Of a DNA stretch of 53,977 bases, positions 16,445 through 24,130 are shown piece after piece (position 1 is the first letter of the stretch; each line of letters starts with the position of its first letter). Origin of the DNA: an uncultured bacterium (GTDB lineage: Bacteria; Patescibacteriota; Minisyncoccia; Phycocordibacterales; UBA9973); the NCBI GenBank assembly GCA_903907175.1, contig CAIVNB010000036.1, forward strand, positions 1 through 53,977, in the 5' to 3' direction. Made by a program: the position numbers and the translations under genes. The notes below the pieces were generated by a model. That model was not told where the DNA came from. It did not search any database and was given only the letters and a program-made list of their open reading frames with translations.

Positions 16445-16978
16445 CTATTTTTGTGGTTTTTCTTCTTTTATGTCTTCTGCGTGGTCGATAAAAAGAACAC
16501 CTTTTAGATGGTCTGTTTCATGTTGAAAAATTTGGGAAAGTAAGCCTGATGCACCACGAGTGAATTTTTTACCATTTTCGTCATATGCAGTGACAGAGGC
16601 CTTTTTTGATCTTAAGGTAATACCATAGAGCCATCTCACGGAAAGACAACCTTCAGGAACTTTATCTTTTTCACGAGACAGTTTTGAAATTATAGGATTT
16701 ATAAAAACTAAATCTTTTGGTACATCTTTTTTGTCTTTAGGTAAGCCTTTGCCTTTTAAGAAATCTTTATCAAAAATTTTTCCAGAAACAACAAATATTT
16801 TAAGAGAATATCCTATTTGAGGAGCAGCTATGGCTACTCCGTCATCTTGGCTAAGTAGTGCAACAGACATTTCTTTTAGAATTTTTTGGATCTTAGGTGT
16901 TTTGATCTCGTGTATTGGAATTTCGACGGCGATCTTCCGTAAGACCATATCTTCTTTTTGGACGATTTTTTTTGCCAT
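16445..16978 (-). CDS. def: Peptide deformylase
   Basis: The 177-residue metalloenzyme removes the N-formyl group from nascent proteins. All three motifs are present: GVAIAAPQIG (47-56), EGCLSV with metal ligand Cys111, and QHETDHLKG with His153, Glu154 and His157. It starts 6 bases after the hisS stop and lies 32 bases before fmt, in one minus-strand operon. The upstream region is A-rich with no Shine-Dalgarno. Confidence 0.95.
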   Translation of the reverse strand: MAKKIVQKEDMVLRKIAVEIPIHEIKTPKIQKILKEMSVALLSQDDGVAIAAPQIGYSLKIFVVSGKIFDKDFLKGKGLPKDKKDVPKDLVFINPIISKLSREKDKVPEGCLSVRWLYGITLRSKKASVTAYDENGKKFTRGASGLLSQIFQHETDHLKGVLFIDHAEDIKEEKPQK

Positions 16979-16984
16979 TTTTTT

Positions 16985-18289
16985 CTATTTTAATTCTTTT
17001 AAATAGTCTAATAGTTTACTTATTTTTATTGTATCTTGAGATCTATTGGACATATCACGTACTATTACAGAATCAGTCAGTGCTTCTTTTAATCCAAATA
17101 TTAGAACATAAGGTATAGCAAGTTTTTCAGCACTTGCTAATTGTGATCCGAGGTTGTCTTTTGAAAGTGATTGAGCTATTGGAATATGTGCTTTACGCAA
17201 TATTTCGATAACATTCAAACTTTTTAATTTTGCTTCAGACCCCAATTGTACGAAATATATTTTTGGTTTCTTTATTATGCGAGGACAGAGTTTCTTATAC
17301 CAAGAAGATGCGATAATTCTATCTACTCCAATTGAAAATCCAACAGCTGGAACATCTTTTTTACCACCAATTTGACGAGCAAGATAATCGTAACGTCCAC
17401 CTCCAGCAAGAGTGAGGGGAAGGCTACCATCTTCTTTTTTTTCTTCAATGATTTCAAAAACAGTGCGAGTATAATATGAGAGTCCTCGTACTAAATTTTT
17501 ATTTATATTATACCCAATTCCCATTTCTTCTAAGTATTCTAAAACTTCTGAGAAATGTTTTTTACAGGAAGGGCAAAGGAAACTCACGGAGTCTGGAGCA
17601 TTTTCATTTATCTCTATTGTTTTTGGATCTTTTGAATCAAGTATGCGTAGAGGGTTTGTTTTTAGGCGTTCACGATCAATTGCGGCAAGGCCATTTATAT
17701 TTTTTCGATAATAATTTGTAAGTTCTTTTATATATCCATGTCTACATTCTTTATCTCCGATTGAATTTATATCAACAGAAAGATTTTGCGCTCCCGCTTC
17801 CTCTAAAATATTCATTCCAACTTTTATTACAAGAGCATCCATAATACTTTTTCCACTTCCGAGAGAATCTAAGTCAAATTGATAAAATTGTCGATATCGT
17901 CCACGCTGAGGGTTGTCGTGACGGAACGTTGGTCCATATTGATAATACATTACTGGCTGTGGCATCGTTTGCATCCCATGTTCTATATATGCTCGCATTA
18001 AAGATGCAGTATGCTCAGGCCTCAAGGCCAAGACATCTTCGCCCTTTGTTTTTAGAGTGTACATTTCCTTATCTATTATGTCTGTTCCTTCTCCAATACC
18101 TGAAGTAAAAACTCTTTCATATTCTAACATTGGAGTTTCTATTGGTTTGAATCCGTAATATACAGCTATCTCTTGGGCCTTTTCAAAGAAGCCTTGAAAA
18201 TTATAGTATTCGTCATTCATGATATCCCTCATTCCTTTTGGAGATAAAATTTCCTTAGATTTACTTTTTTCTTGTTTATTTTTTTTCAT
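16985..18289 (-). CDS. hisS: Histidyl-tRNA synthetase
   Basis: The 434-residue class II synthetase charges tRNA-His. Visible motifs are the opening PKGMRDIM, ALRPEHTASLMRAYI, motif 2 in YGPTFRHDNPQRGRYRQFYQ, the histidine-binding loop LAGGGRYDYLA, and motif 3 in AVGFSIGVDRI. The C-terminal anticodon-binding domain (about 340-434) is present. It follows lepB by 19 bases in the same operon. Length is normal. Confidence 0.96.
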   Translation of the reverse strand: MKKNKQEKSKSKEILSPKGMRDIMNDEYYNFQGFFEKAQEIAVYYGFKPIETPMLEYERVFTSGIGEGTDIIDKEMYTLKTKGEDVLALRPEHTASLMRAYIEHGMQTMPQPVMYYQYGPTFRHDNPQRGRYRQFYQFDLDSLGSGKSIMDALVIKVGMNILEEAGAQNLSVDINSIGDKECRHGYIKELTNYYRKNINGLAAIDRERLKTNPLRILDSKDPKTIEINENAPDSVSFLCPSCKKHFSEVLEYLEEMGIGYNINKNLVRGLSYYTRTVFEIIEEKKEDGSLPLTLAGGGRYDYLARQIGGKKDVPAVGFSIGVDRIIASSWYKKLCPRIIKKPKIYFVQLGSEAKLKSLNVIEILRKAHIPIAQSLSKDNLGSQLASAEKLAIPYVLIFGLKEALTDSVIVRDMSNRSQDTIKISKLLDYLKELK

Positions 18290-18308
18290 ATTTTTATTTT
18301 GTAATTAA

Positions 18309-18878
18309 TTATTGAGACTGCTTGTAATCGCCAGGCATAAATCCTATCTTGTTTATTGGTAGTAATCGCAAGAGGGCTCTTCCCACTAAAAGTTTTTTTG
18401 GTACCACTCCCCAATATCTTGAATCAGAACTTGCTGGCCTATTGTCGCCCATTACGAAATATTCATTAGCTCCAAGTTCTTTGTGTGCATCTATCCCACC
18501 AGTATTCACTATAAATGGTTGATCAAGTTTAAAACCATTAGGATGTTCTTTGTTGATAATTGTGACTTCATTTATATCACTTTTTACATCAACTGTCTCA
18601 CCTGGGAGTCCAATTATTCTTTTAATAAAAAATATTTTTGTATTATTTGGATTTTTAAAAACTACGACGTCATCTCTCTTAGGGGTACCAACGATATAAG
18701 ATATTTCATCTACAACTAAATATTGCCCATCTGCAAAGGTTGGTACCATTGAAGATCCTGAGACAATAAACGGCTGAGCAATAAACATTCGGATAGGTAC
18801 AACGATTGCTATTGCAATCAATGCAAAACGAGCCAGTTCCCAAAACGACTGCCAATTAGACTTTTTTTGATTTTCCAT
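18309..18878 (-). CDS. lepB: Signal peptidase I
   Basis: The 189-residue membrane protease cleaves Sec signal peptides, such as those on the surface proteins of this window. An N-terminal membrane helix (about 16-33) is followed by SGSSMVPTF with nucleophile Ser43, then FIKRIIGLPGE with general base Lys86, and GDNRPASSDSRYWG. It is the first gene of lepB-hisS-def-fmt. A TGaTAAAAT box lies exactly six bases before the ATG, so the mRNA is predicted to be leaderless, which also supports this start. Confidence 0.95.
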   Translation of the reverse strand: MENQKKSNWQSFWELARFALIAIAIVVPIRMFIAQPFIVSGSSMVPTFADGQYLVVDEISYIVGTPKRDDVVVFKNPNNTKIFFIKRIIGLPGETVDVKSDINEVTIINKEHPNGFKLDQPFIVNTGGIDAHKELGANEYFVMGDNRPASSDSRYWGVVPKKLLVGRALLRLLPINKIGFMPGDYKQSQ

Positions 18879-18884
18879 TTGACT

Positions 18885-18912
18885 ATTTTATCACAAATAT
18901 TCCTTGACACAA
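18885..18912 (-). promoter_or_regulatory. Promoter of lepB, leaderless geometry
   Basis: On the minus strand TTGTGT (18912-18907), a 16-bp spacer and TGa-TAAAAT (-10 at 18890-18885) are followed by six bases and ATG. Transcription would start at or next to the A of ATG. Confidence 0.65.
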
Positions 18913-18938
18913 TGGGGTCTTTTGTTGGGTAATATAAT
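18904..18938 (+). promoter_or_regulatory. Candidate promoter of pth, overlapping the lepB -35
   Basis: TTGACA at 18904-18909 and TATAAT at 18933-18938 are individually perfect, but the spacer is 23 bp. TAATAT at 18930 would give 20 bp. The TTGACACAA stretch holds the -35 boxes of both divergent directions. Confidence 0.4.
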
Positions 18939-18973
18939 TGAGCACAAAGTTTTATTATGTTATTATCTTAATT

Positions 18974-19561
18974 ATGAAATTAGTCGCTGGTTTAGGGAAC
19001 CCAGGAAGTGAATACGAAGGAACAAGGCATAATACCGGATGGATTATGTTAGATTTTCTTTTGGGGAATAAAGTTGAATGGAAACCTGCCAATGGAACAA
19101 AATTACTTTTTTTTAAAGATTCAATCGGAGGGAAGCCGACTGAGTATATTAAGCCTACAACTTTTATGAATAATTCTGGTATTGCGGTAGCGCATGTTAA
19201 AGATAAACATAAATTAAATTTAAAAGATATTGTAATTATTTACGATGATGTTGATTTACCTATTGGCAAAATGAAAATTTCTTATAATAGAAGTTCTGGT
19301 GGACACAATGGCTTGGAATCAATAATCAAAAAATTAAAATCTCGTGAATTTGTACGTATTCGAGTTGGTATTGCACCTGCGACTCCGTCAGGGAAAATTA
19401 AAAAACCAAAAGGGGAGGAAGCAATGTTAAAATTTTTGCTGGGTAAATACAAAGAACCTGAATTGAAAGAACTTAAAAAACTTTCAAAAAAAGTATCCGA
19501 AGCACTTGAAACAATCTTTACCGAAGGTAAAGACAAAGCTATGTCTCTCTATAATCAATAG
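18974..19561 (+). CDS. pth: Peptidyl-tRNA hydrolase
   Basis: The 195-residue protein frees tRNA from stalled peptidyl-tRNA. GLGNPGSEYEGTRHNTGW contains catalytic His19, and IIYDDVDLPIGK the conserved acidic site; SSGGHNGLESII is the substrate-binding region. An upstream in-frame ATG at 18938 would add 12 hydrophobic residues; 18974 is chosen because family members start right before the LVAGLGN strand. It is divergent from lepB. Confidence 0.95.
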   Translation: MKLVAGLGNPGSEYEGTRHNTGWIMLDFLLGNKVEWKPANGTKLLFFKDSIGGKPTEYIKPTTFMNNSGIAVAHVKDKHKLNLKDIVIIYDDVDLPIGKMKISYNRSSGGHNGLESIIKKLKSREFVRIRVGIAPATPSGKIKKPKGEEAMLKFLLGKYKEPELKELKKLSKKVSEALETIFTEGKDKAMSLYNQ

Positions 19562-19570
19562 TAATGTCTG

Positions 19571-19585
19571 CCCGCCTTTGGTGGG
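19571..19585. repeat. Short GC hairpin CCCGCC/GGTGGG
   Basis: It has six paired positions with a TTT loop and one G-U pair. It lies just after pth and has no T-run. It resembles the other isolated GC hairpins of the window. Confidence 0.4.
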
Positions 19586-19607
19586 AGGCTGTATAATTAA
19601 TTCCAGA

Positions 19608-19635
19608 TTGGCTTTTTTTAATTATATGCTATCAT
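19608..19635 (+). promoter_or_regulatory. Promoter of the small gene at 19758
   Basis: TTGGCT (19608-19613), a 16-bp spacer and TATCAT (19630-19635) with a TGc extended -10. The layout matches the promoters at 340 and 1532. Confidence 0.6.
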
Positions 19636-19648
19636 GCAGACAATGAGA

Positions 19649-19728
19649 GTTCTTTGAAGTTGTATTTAGGTTGCATTAGTTGGATTGTTTTTGTTCCCAA
19701 GTTTTTAGAAATAAAGACAGTTCAATTA
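19649..19728 (+). promoter_or_regulatory. 5' leader: boxA-like motif plus long G-U-rich hairpin
   Basis: GTTCTTTGAAG at 19649-19659 closely matches boxA (the form GTTCTTTGAAAA is common in Firmicute rRNA spacers). A hairpin follows, pairing 19677-19698 with 19707-19728, where most departures from Watson-Crick are G-U. It is the third copy of the leader plan seen before the genes at 475 and 1692. Confidence 0.6.
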
Positions 19729-19757
19729 ATGTTACAAATAATCTAAATTTTGAAAGT

Positions 19758-20039
19758 ATGCAGACACAAACAGTAGAAACAATATCAATCATTGATTGGT
19801 ATGTAGAAGAAGTTGAAAAGGAGTTGGGTGGACGTCCCGACAAAAGAGAAAAGTTCATAGAGGCGCTAAAAGAAAATCCTGAGACAGTTCAGGAAGAAAT
19901 CAAGGCTCACAGGAAGAGCAGTCTTGCAAGTGCATTCAGGTCTGGTAAGGTGAAGGGTTTTTGCAGCGATGTAATTAACCCTGATCAGTTTGCAGTAAAC
20001 ATCCTGCGTGCTCTCCAGGTAAGGCTTCTTAATAATTGA
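19758..20039 (+). CDS. Small soluble protein of unknown function behind a structured leader
   Basis: Starting at ATG 19758 the product is 93 residues (MQTQTVETISIIDWYVEEVE onwards), charged and mainly helical in appearance, with no membrane segment or known motif. An upstream in-frame ATG (19680) is rejected because it would translate through the leader hairpin. GAAAG six bases before the ATG is one of the few purine-rich upstream stretches in the window. The gene is monocistronic: promoter, boxA-like motif and hairpin before it, strong terminator after it. Its codon use is less AT-biased than that of dnaE beside it. Confidence 0.6.
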   Translation: MQTQTVETISIIDWYVEEVEKELGGRPDKREKFIEALKENPETVQEEIKAHRKSSLASAFRSGKVKGFCSDVINPDQFAVNILRALQVRLLNN

Positions 20040-20061
20040 GATTCCACCCAAAAAAGTTGGG

Positions 20062-20095
20062 CAGCTTGGGCAAATATTGCTCAAGCTGTTTTTTT
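20062..20095 (+). terminator. Rho-independent terminator of the small gene
   Basis: CAGCTTGGGCAA and TTGCTCAAGCTG form a 12-bp stem with one G-U pair, followed by seven T. The T-run overlaps the dnaE stop. Confidence 0.9.
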
Positions 20096-23000
20096 AAACC
20101 TCTTTCACTCCTTCAATGATGATGCTCTTTTCGCCGTTGCGGAGGGAGACTTTGCCGGTTAGGGCAATACATTTTTCAGGTACAAAAGTTTCAATTGAAT
20201 TTTTAAATACACTTGGGAAGACAACTGCCTCTATAGAATCAGTTAAATCAGAAATTTTTATAAATGCCATACGTTCATTGTTCTTTGTGATTACTTGTCT
20301 TACTGTTTCAATTATTCCAGCTATTGTCACTGGCAATCCATTACCCATTTCTTCTTTTATTTTTTTAATATTTATATCTCGTTTTTCAAGTTTGTCTCTG
20401 ATCCTATCTAGAGGGTGGCCAGAAATATAAAGTCCCAATAATTCCTTTTCCCAAATTAACATATCTTTCTGTGTAGCATTTTCTCCTTTTTTCAGTTTAA
20501 AACCTGGAGCTTTGCTTTCTGTCATTCCACCAAAAAGGGAAGTCTGATTTTGTGCAAGTTTTCCAAGTTCTTTATTATATAAAAGCATATCTTCAAGATT
20601 TCCCAAAAGTATTCCTCGATCACACAAATCCTGCCCGCCGGCAGGCAGGTCATCCATTGCGCCGGACTTAATAAGCGCTTCCATTGATTTTTTATTTAAA
20701 TTTTTATGTTTGATTCTATCTAGGAAATCAGAAATAGACTTAAATTTTCCAGCTTGTTTCCTTTCAGCGATTATTGCATCAGAAATATCTGTTCCCATAT
20801 TTTTGATTGTATATAGTCCAAAGCGAATTTTCGCACTTACATTTTTACTACTTATTGGTTCGTCTAAATTATTAGGTAAACAAGTAAAGCCGCCAAAGCT
20901 TTCATTTATATTTGGGGGGAGAACTGGGATACTCATATTTTTACACTCATTAATTATTTCAGAAATTTTTTCAACATCACCAGATTCAGCGGTGAGAATG
21001 GCCGTCATATATTCTACCGGATAATTTGCTTTCATATAAGCAGTCTGATATGCGACTTTTCCATAAGAGGCTGCGTGGGCTTTGTTAAAACCATAAGCCT
21101 GGAATGGTTCAAAAAGTTTCCAAAGTTTCTCAGCAAATTCTGGGGTTTGTCCATTATCTATAATTCCTTTAGTGAATTTTTTATATTGAGCCGCCATTTC
21201 CGCTGGGATTTTTTTACCGACAGCTTTACGGAATTTGTCTGCTTCTTCCCAGTTATAGCCTGCCATTTCAAGTGCACAAAAAAGAAGGTCGTCTTGATAA
21301 ACAATTAAACCATAGGATTCGGTCAAGAATTTTTTCATTCTTGGGTCTAAGTATTTTACAAGTCTTGGGTTATGTTTACGTTTAATATATTCTGGTATCG
21401 ATTCCATAGGACCCGGTCGATAAAGAGCCACCATGGCGTTGATATCATGGATTGAAGTTGGTTTTAATTCTTTTAGATATCTTGTCATTCCGCTTCCGTT
21501 TAATTGGAAAAGCCCTTCAGTCTGTCCAGATGCCAAAAGTGCAAAAGTTTTCTTGTCATCAAGAGGGATACGTTCGATGTCGATATCTATGTTATAGAAT
21601 TTTTTAACTAAACTTACTGCGTCTCCCAATATTGCTAGGTTTCGAATTCCAAGAAAGTCGAATTTTAAAAGGCCAGCGTCTTCTATGCTATACATATCGT
21701 ATTGAGTGATGACTTTTCCACCCTTTGGGTCGAACTGAGTTGGGGTGTATTCGTAAAGTGGCTTTGGGGAAATAACCACTCCAGCAGCATGTACTGAAAT
21801 GTGTCTTACGCAACCTTCTAATTTTTTTGCTAAATCTATTATTTCTTTTGTATCTTTTTCTTCCTCATATGCTTTTTTTAATTCCGGAACTATTTCCATC
21901 GCATGGTCTATGGTCATAGGCATTCCTTGTGAACCCATTGGAATCATTTTTGAAATTCGGTCACCGATAGCATATGGATGTGCAAGTGCACGAGCGACAT
22001 CCCTAACTGCTCCACGAGCCATCATCGTACCGAAAGTACCAATTTGAGCCACCTTATCTTCGCCATATTTTTGTTTTGTATATTCAATCATTTCATCACG
22101 CCTATTGTCAGCGTAGTCCATATCTATGTCGGGAGGCGAAGGACGGAATGGGTTTAAGAATCTTTCAAAGGGGAGCTTGTATTCTATTGGATTTACTTTA
22201 GTGATACCCAAAAGATAAGTTACCATTGAACCTGCGACAGATCCTCTGATTGTGGTTAAAATGCCGTGTTCTTTTGCGTAATGAAGTAAGTCTCCAACTA
22301 CCAAGAAATACGGCGTGTATCCTTTATTAAAGATAATTGCAAGTTCATATTCTACACGTTCTTTTATTTCAGGACTTTCTTTAATCCCAAGTTTTTCATA
22401 ACCTTTTTCAATAAGTTCACGCATCTTTGTCTCATAAGATTTACCTTCTTCTATCTTATAATCAGGGAAAACCCATTTTCCAAGATCAATTTCTACATTA
22501 CACATATCTGCGATTTTTATGGTGTTAGAAACTGCCTCGGGTATATCTTTGAAAATTTCATAAGCTTTTTCTGGAGAAACAAAAGAATAATCATCATCAC
22601 CGAATGAGAATTTATTTTCGTCTTTTATATCAGAATTTGTTTGTATCGCGAGCAATGTTTCATGAGCTTTAGCATCTTCTTTGTGAGGGTAATGAGAGTC
22701 AAAAGTAGCAACGAGCGGAATATTAAATTTTTTACTCATCTTAATAATACTCTCTCGAGCGAGAGCATCGTCTGGGACAGTCTCATGTTTCATTATTTCC
22801 AAGAAATAGTTTTCTTTACCAAAAATTTCTTGATGTTCTTTTATTATCAACTCTCCCTTTTCCTCGTCTTTATTTATAAGTGCTTGGGAAAGTTCTCCGC
22901 CGAGACATCCCGAAAGACAAATAATTCCTTTCGAATATTTTCGCAATATTTCTTTGTCCATTCTTGGCTTGTAGTAATAACCTTCCAAGTTAGAGAGCGT

Positions 23001-23321
23001 TACAAGTTGAATTAAGTTTTTGTAACCTTCGTTGTTTTTTGCAAGTAATGTCAAATGATAACGTTTGCTATCTATGCCAGATTCTTTATCTAATCGTGAG
23101 CGTTCAGCAATATATGCCTCAACACCAATAATTGGCTTTATCCCTTCTTTTTTAGCAAGTTTATAGAATTCTATTGCGGCATACATATTGCCGTGATCTG
23201 TTATGGCAATTGCTGGCATTTTGTATTTTTTAGCAAGTTTTACCAAATCTTCAACCTTAGAAAGCCCATCTAGCAGGGAATAGTGTGAATGCGTATGCAA
23301 GTGGACGAATTTTGATTCCAT
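20094..23321 (-). CDS. dnaE: DNA polymerase III alpha subunit
   Basis: The 1075-residue replicative polymerase has an N-terminal PHP domain (FVHLHTHSHYSLLDG, ITDHGNM), the palm with PDIDMDYADNRRDEMI near residue 398, a third catalytic Asp in DFLGIRNL near 555, the finger region, a helix-hairpin-helix part, and a C-terminal OB-fold (GLPVTIAGIIETVRQV). It is slightly shorter than E. coli DnaE (1160). A GC-rich palindrome lies inside the gene at 20630-20649 and encodes the unusual LPAGGQ segment. The TGtTAATAT box seven bases before the ATG predicts a leaderless mRNA. Confidence 0.97.
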   Translation of the reverse strand: MESKFVHLHTHSHYSLLDGLSKVEDLVKLAKKYKMPAIAITDHGNMYAAIEFYKLAKKEGIKPIIGVEAYIAERSRLDKESGIDSKRYHLTLLAKNNEGYKNLIQLVTLSNLEGYYYKPRMDKEILRKYSKGIICLSGCLGGELSQALINKDEEKGELIIKEHQEIFGKENYFLEIMKHETVPDDALARESIIKMSKKFNIPLVATFDSHYPHKEDAKAHETLLAIQTNSDIKDENKFSFGDDDYSFVSPEKAYEIFKDIPEAVSNTIKIADMCNVEIDLGKWVFPDYKIEEGKSYETKMRELIEKGYEKLGIKESPEIKERVEYELAIIFNKGYTPYFLVVGDLLHYAKEHGILTTIRGSVAGSMVTYLLGITKVNPIEYKLPFERFLNPFRPSPPDIDMDYADNRRDEMIEYTKQKYGEDKVAQIGTFGTMMARGAVRDVARALAHPYAIGDRISKMIPMGSQGMPMTIDHAMEIVPELKKAYEEEKDTKEIIDLAKKLEGCVRHISVHAAGVVISPKPLYEYTPTQFDPKGGKVITQYDMYSIEDAGLLKFDFLGIRNLAILGDAVSLVKKFYNIDIDIERIPLDDKKTFALLASGQTEGLFQLNGSGMTRYLKELKPTSIHDINAMVALYRPGPMESIPEYIKRKHNPRLVKYLDPRMKKFLTESYGLIVYQDDLLFCALEMAGYNWEEADKFRKAVGKKIPAEMAAQYKKFTKGIIDNGQTPEFAEKLWKLFEPFQAYGFNKAHAASYGKVAYQTAYMKANYPVEYMTAILTAESGDVEKISEIINECKNMSIPVLPPNINESFGGFTCLPNNLDEPISSKNVSAKIRFGLYTIKNMGTDISDAIIAERKQAGKFKSISDFLDRIKHKNLNKKSMEALIKSGAMDDLPAGGQDLCDRGILLGNLEDMLLYNKELGKLAQNQTSLFGGMTESKAPGFKLKKGENATQKDMLIWEKELLGLYISGHPLDRIRDKLEKRDINIKKIKEEMGNGLPVTIAGIIETVRQVITKNNERMAFIKISDLTDSIEAVVFPSVFKNSIETFVPEKCIALTGKVSLRNGEKSIIIEGVKEV
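20630..20649. repeat. GC-rich palindromic element inside dnaE
   Basis: CCTGCCCGCCGGCAGGCAGG is an almost perfect inverted repeat (one mismatched pair) in otherwise AT-rich coding DNA. It is read in frame. It looks like a REP-type hairpin inserted into a tolerant loop. Confidence 0.75.
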
Positions 23322-23328
23322 TTTACCT

Positions 23329-23337
23329 ATATTAACA
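23329..23337 (-). promoter_or_regulatory. Extended -10 of dnaE, near-leaderless geometry
   Basis: On the minus strand TGtTAATAT is followed by seven bases (AGGTAAA) and ATG. No good -35 is visible. Confidence 0.5.
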
Positions 23338-23353
23338 TAAATTTAAAATAAAT

Positions 23354-24055
23354 TTATTCTAAATTTGAAATTAAATAAGTGGCGATGATAGCTGCTGTTT
23401 CACCGCGTAAAGTAAGAGAGCCAAGAGAGGCAATTTTGAAATTTAAATTTTTTGCTTCTATAATTTCTTTTTCCGTCCATCCACCTTCAGGGCCGATGAA
23501 AATATTAACATTTCCTGACTTGGCGGCTAAACTGCCAAGTGATTCTCCAGAAGAATCAAATAATATATTCAAATTATTTTTATTTGTTAACTCTAAGCTT
23601 TTATCAAAATTAATTGGTTCTAAAATTTCTGGAATATTTATACGACCACATTGTTCGCTTGCCTCCTTGGCTATTTTTTGTAGTCTCTCTATGTTCAAAC
23701 CTGTTTTTATTGTACGTTCTGAAATGATTGGAACTATTTTTGAGACACCACATTCTGTAGCTTTTTGTACCACTAACTCAAAGTTCTCTTTTTTTAATAC
23801 AGCACAGAAGAGAGCAACATTATTCTTTGGTTGATTTTTATTTTCCTCCTTTTCTTTAATTAAAACATCAATATTGTTTTTTTTCATATTACATATTTCA
23901 GCTATCACTGATATATGTTTTCCATCACACAACTCAACAAGCTCACCCTTTTTAAGTCTTAGGACATTTTTCATTTGGTTTACTATTTCTGTGTCTGTAA
24001 TTTGTAGGCTTTCTTTAGATAGATCAAAGGATCCAATAAATCTATGAATTTTCAT
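23354..24055 (-). CDS. rsmE: 16S rRNA m3U1498 methyltransferase
   Basis: The 233-residue SPOUT-class methyltransferase modifies 16S rRNA using S-adenosylmethionine. An N-terminal PUA-like part (about 1-70) precedes the knotted domain with ATECGVSKIVPI, IGPEGGWTEKEI and the C-terminal SLTLRGETAAIIATYLI. It lies 32 bases upstream of dnaE on the same strand but has its own promoter. TGcTAAAAT sits exactly six bases before the ATG. Confidence 0.93.
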   Translation of the reverse strand: MKIHRFIGSFDLSKESLQITDTEIVNQMKNVLRLKKGELVELCDGKHISVIAEICNMKKNNIDVLIKEKEENKNQPKNNVALFCAVLKKENFELVVQKATECGVSKIVPIISERTIKTGLNIERLQKIAKEASEQCGRINIPEILEPINFDKSLELTNKNNLNILFDSSGESLGSLAAKSGNVNIFIGPEGGWTEKEIIEAKNLNFKIASLGSLTLRGETAAIIATYLISNLE

Positions 24056-24061
24056 ATCTTG

Positions 24062-24070
24062 ATTTTAGCA
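24062..24070 (-). promoter_or_regulatory. Extended -10 of rsmE, leaderless geometry
   Basis: On the minus strand TGcTAAAAT, then CAAGAT, then ATG. The -35 is weak. Confidence 0.6.
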
Positions 24071-24093
24071 CATTTTTTTATTTTTCCATGGAG

Positions 24094-24102
24094 TGATATA
24101 AT
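24094..24102 (+). promoter_or_regulatory. Extended -10 promoter of the gap operon
   Basis: TGaTATAAT is a consensus extended -10 box. The ATG is 28 bases after it, so unlike its divergent neighbour this operon has a short leader of about 22 nt. The -35 region is only a T-run. Confidence 0.55.
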
Positions 24103-24130
24103 AAAAACATTAAAATCTAATTTTATAATT

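Noticed and set aside
19680..19757. Upstream ATG start for the small gene at 19758
   Set aside because: It would translate through the leader hairpin and gives an unrelated, low-quality N-terminus.
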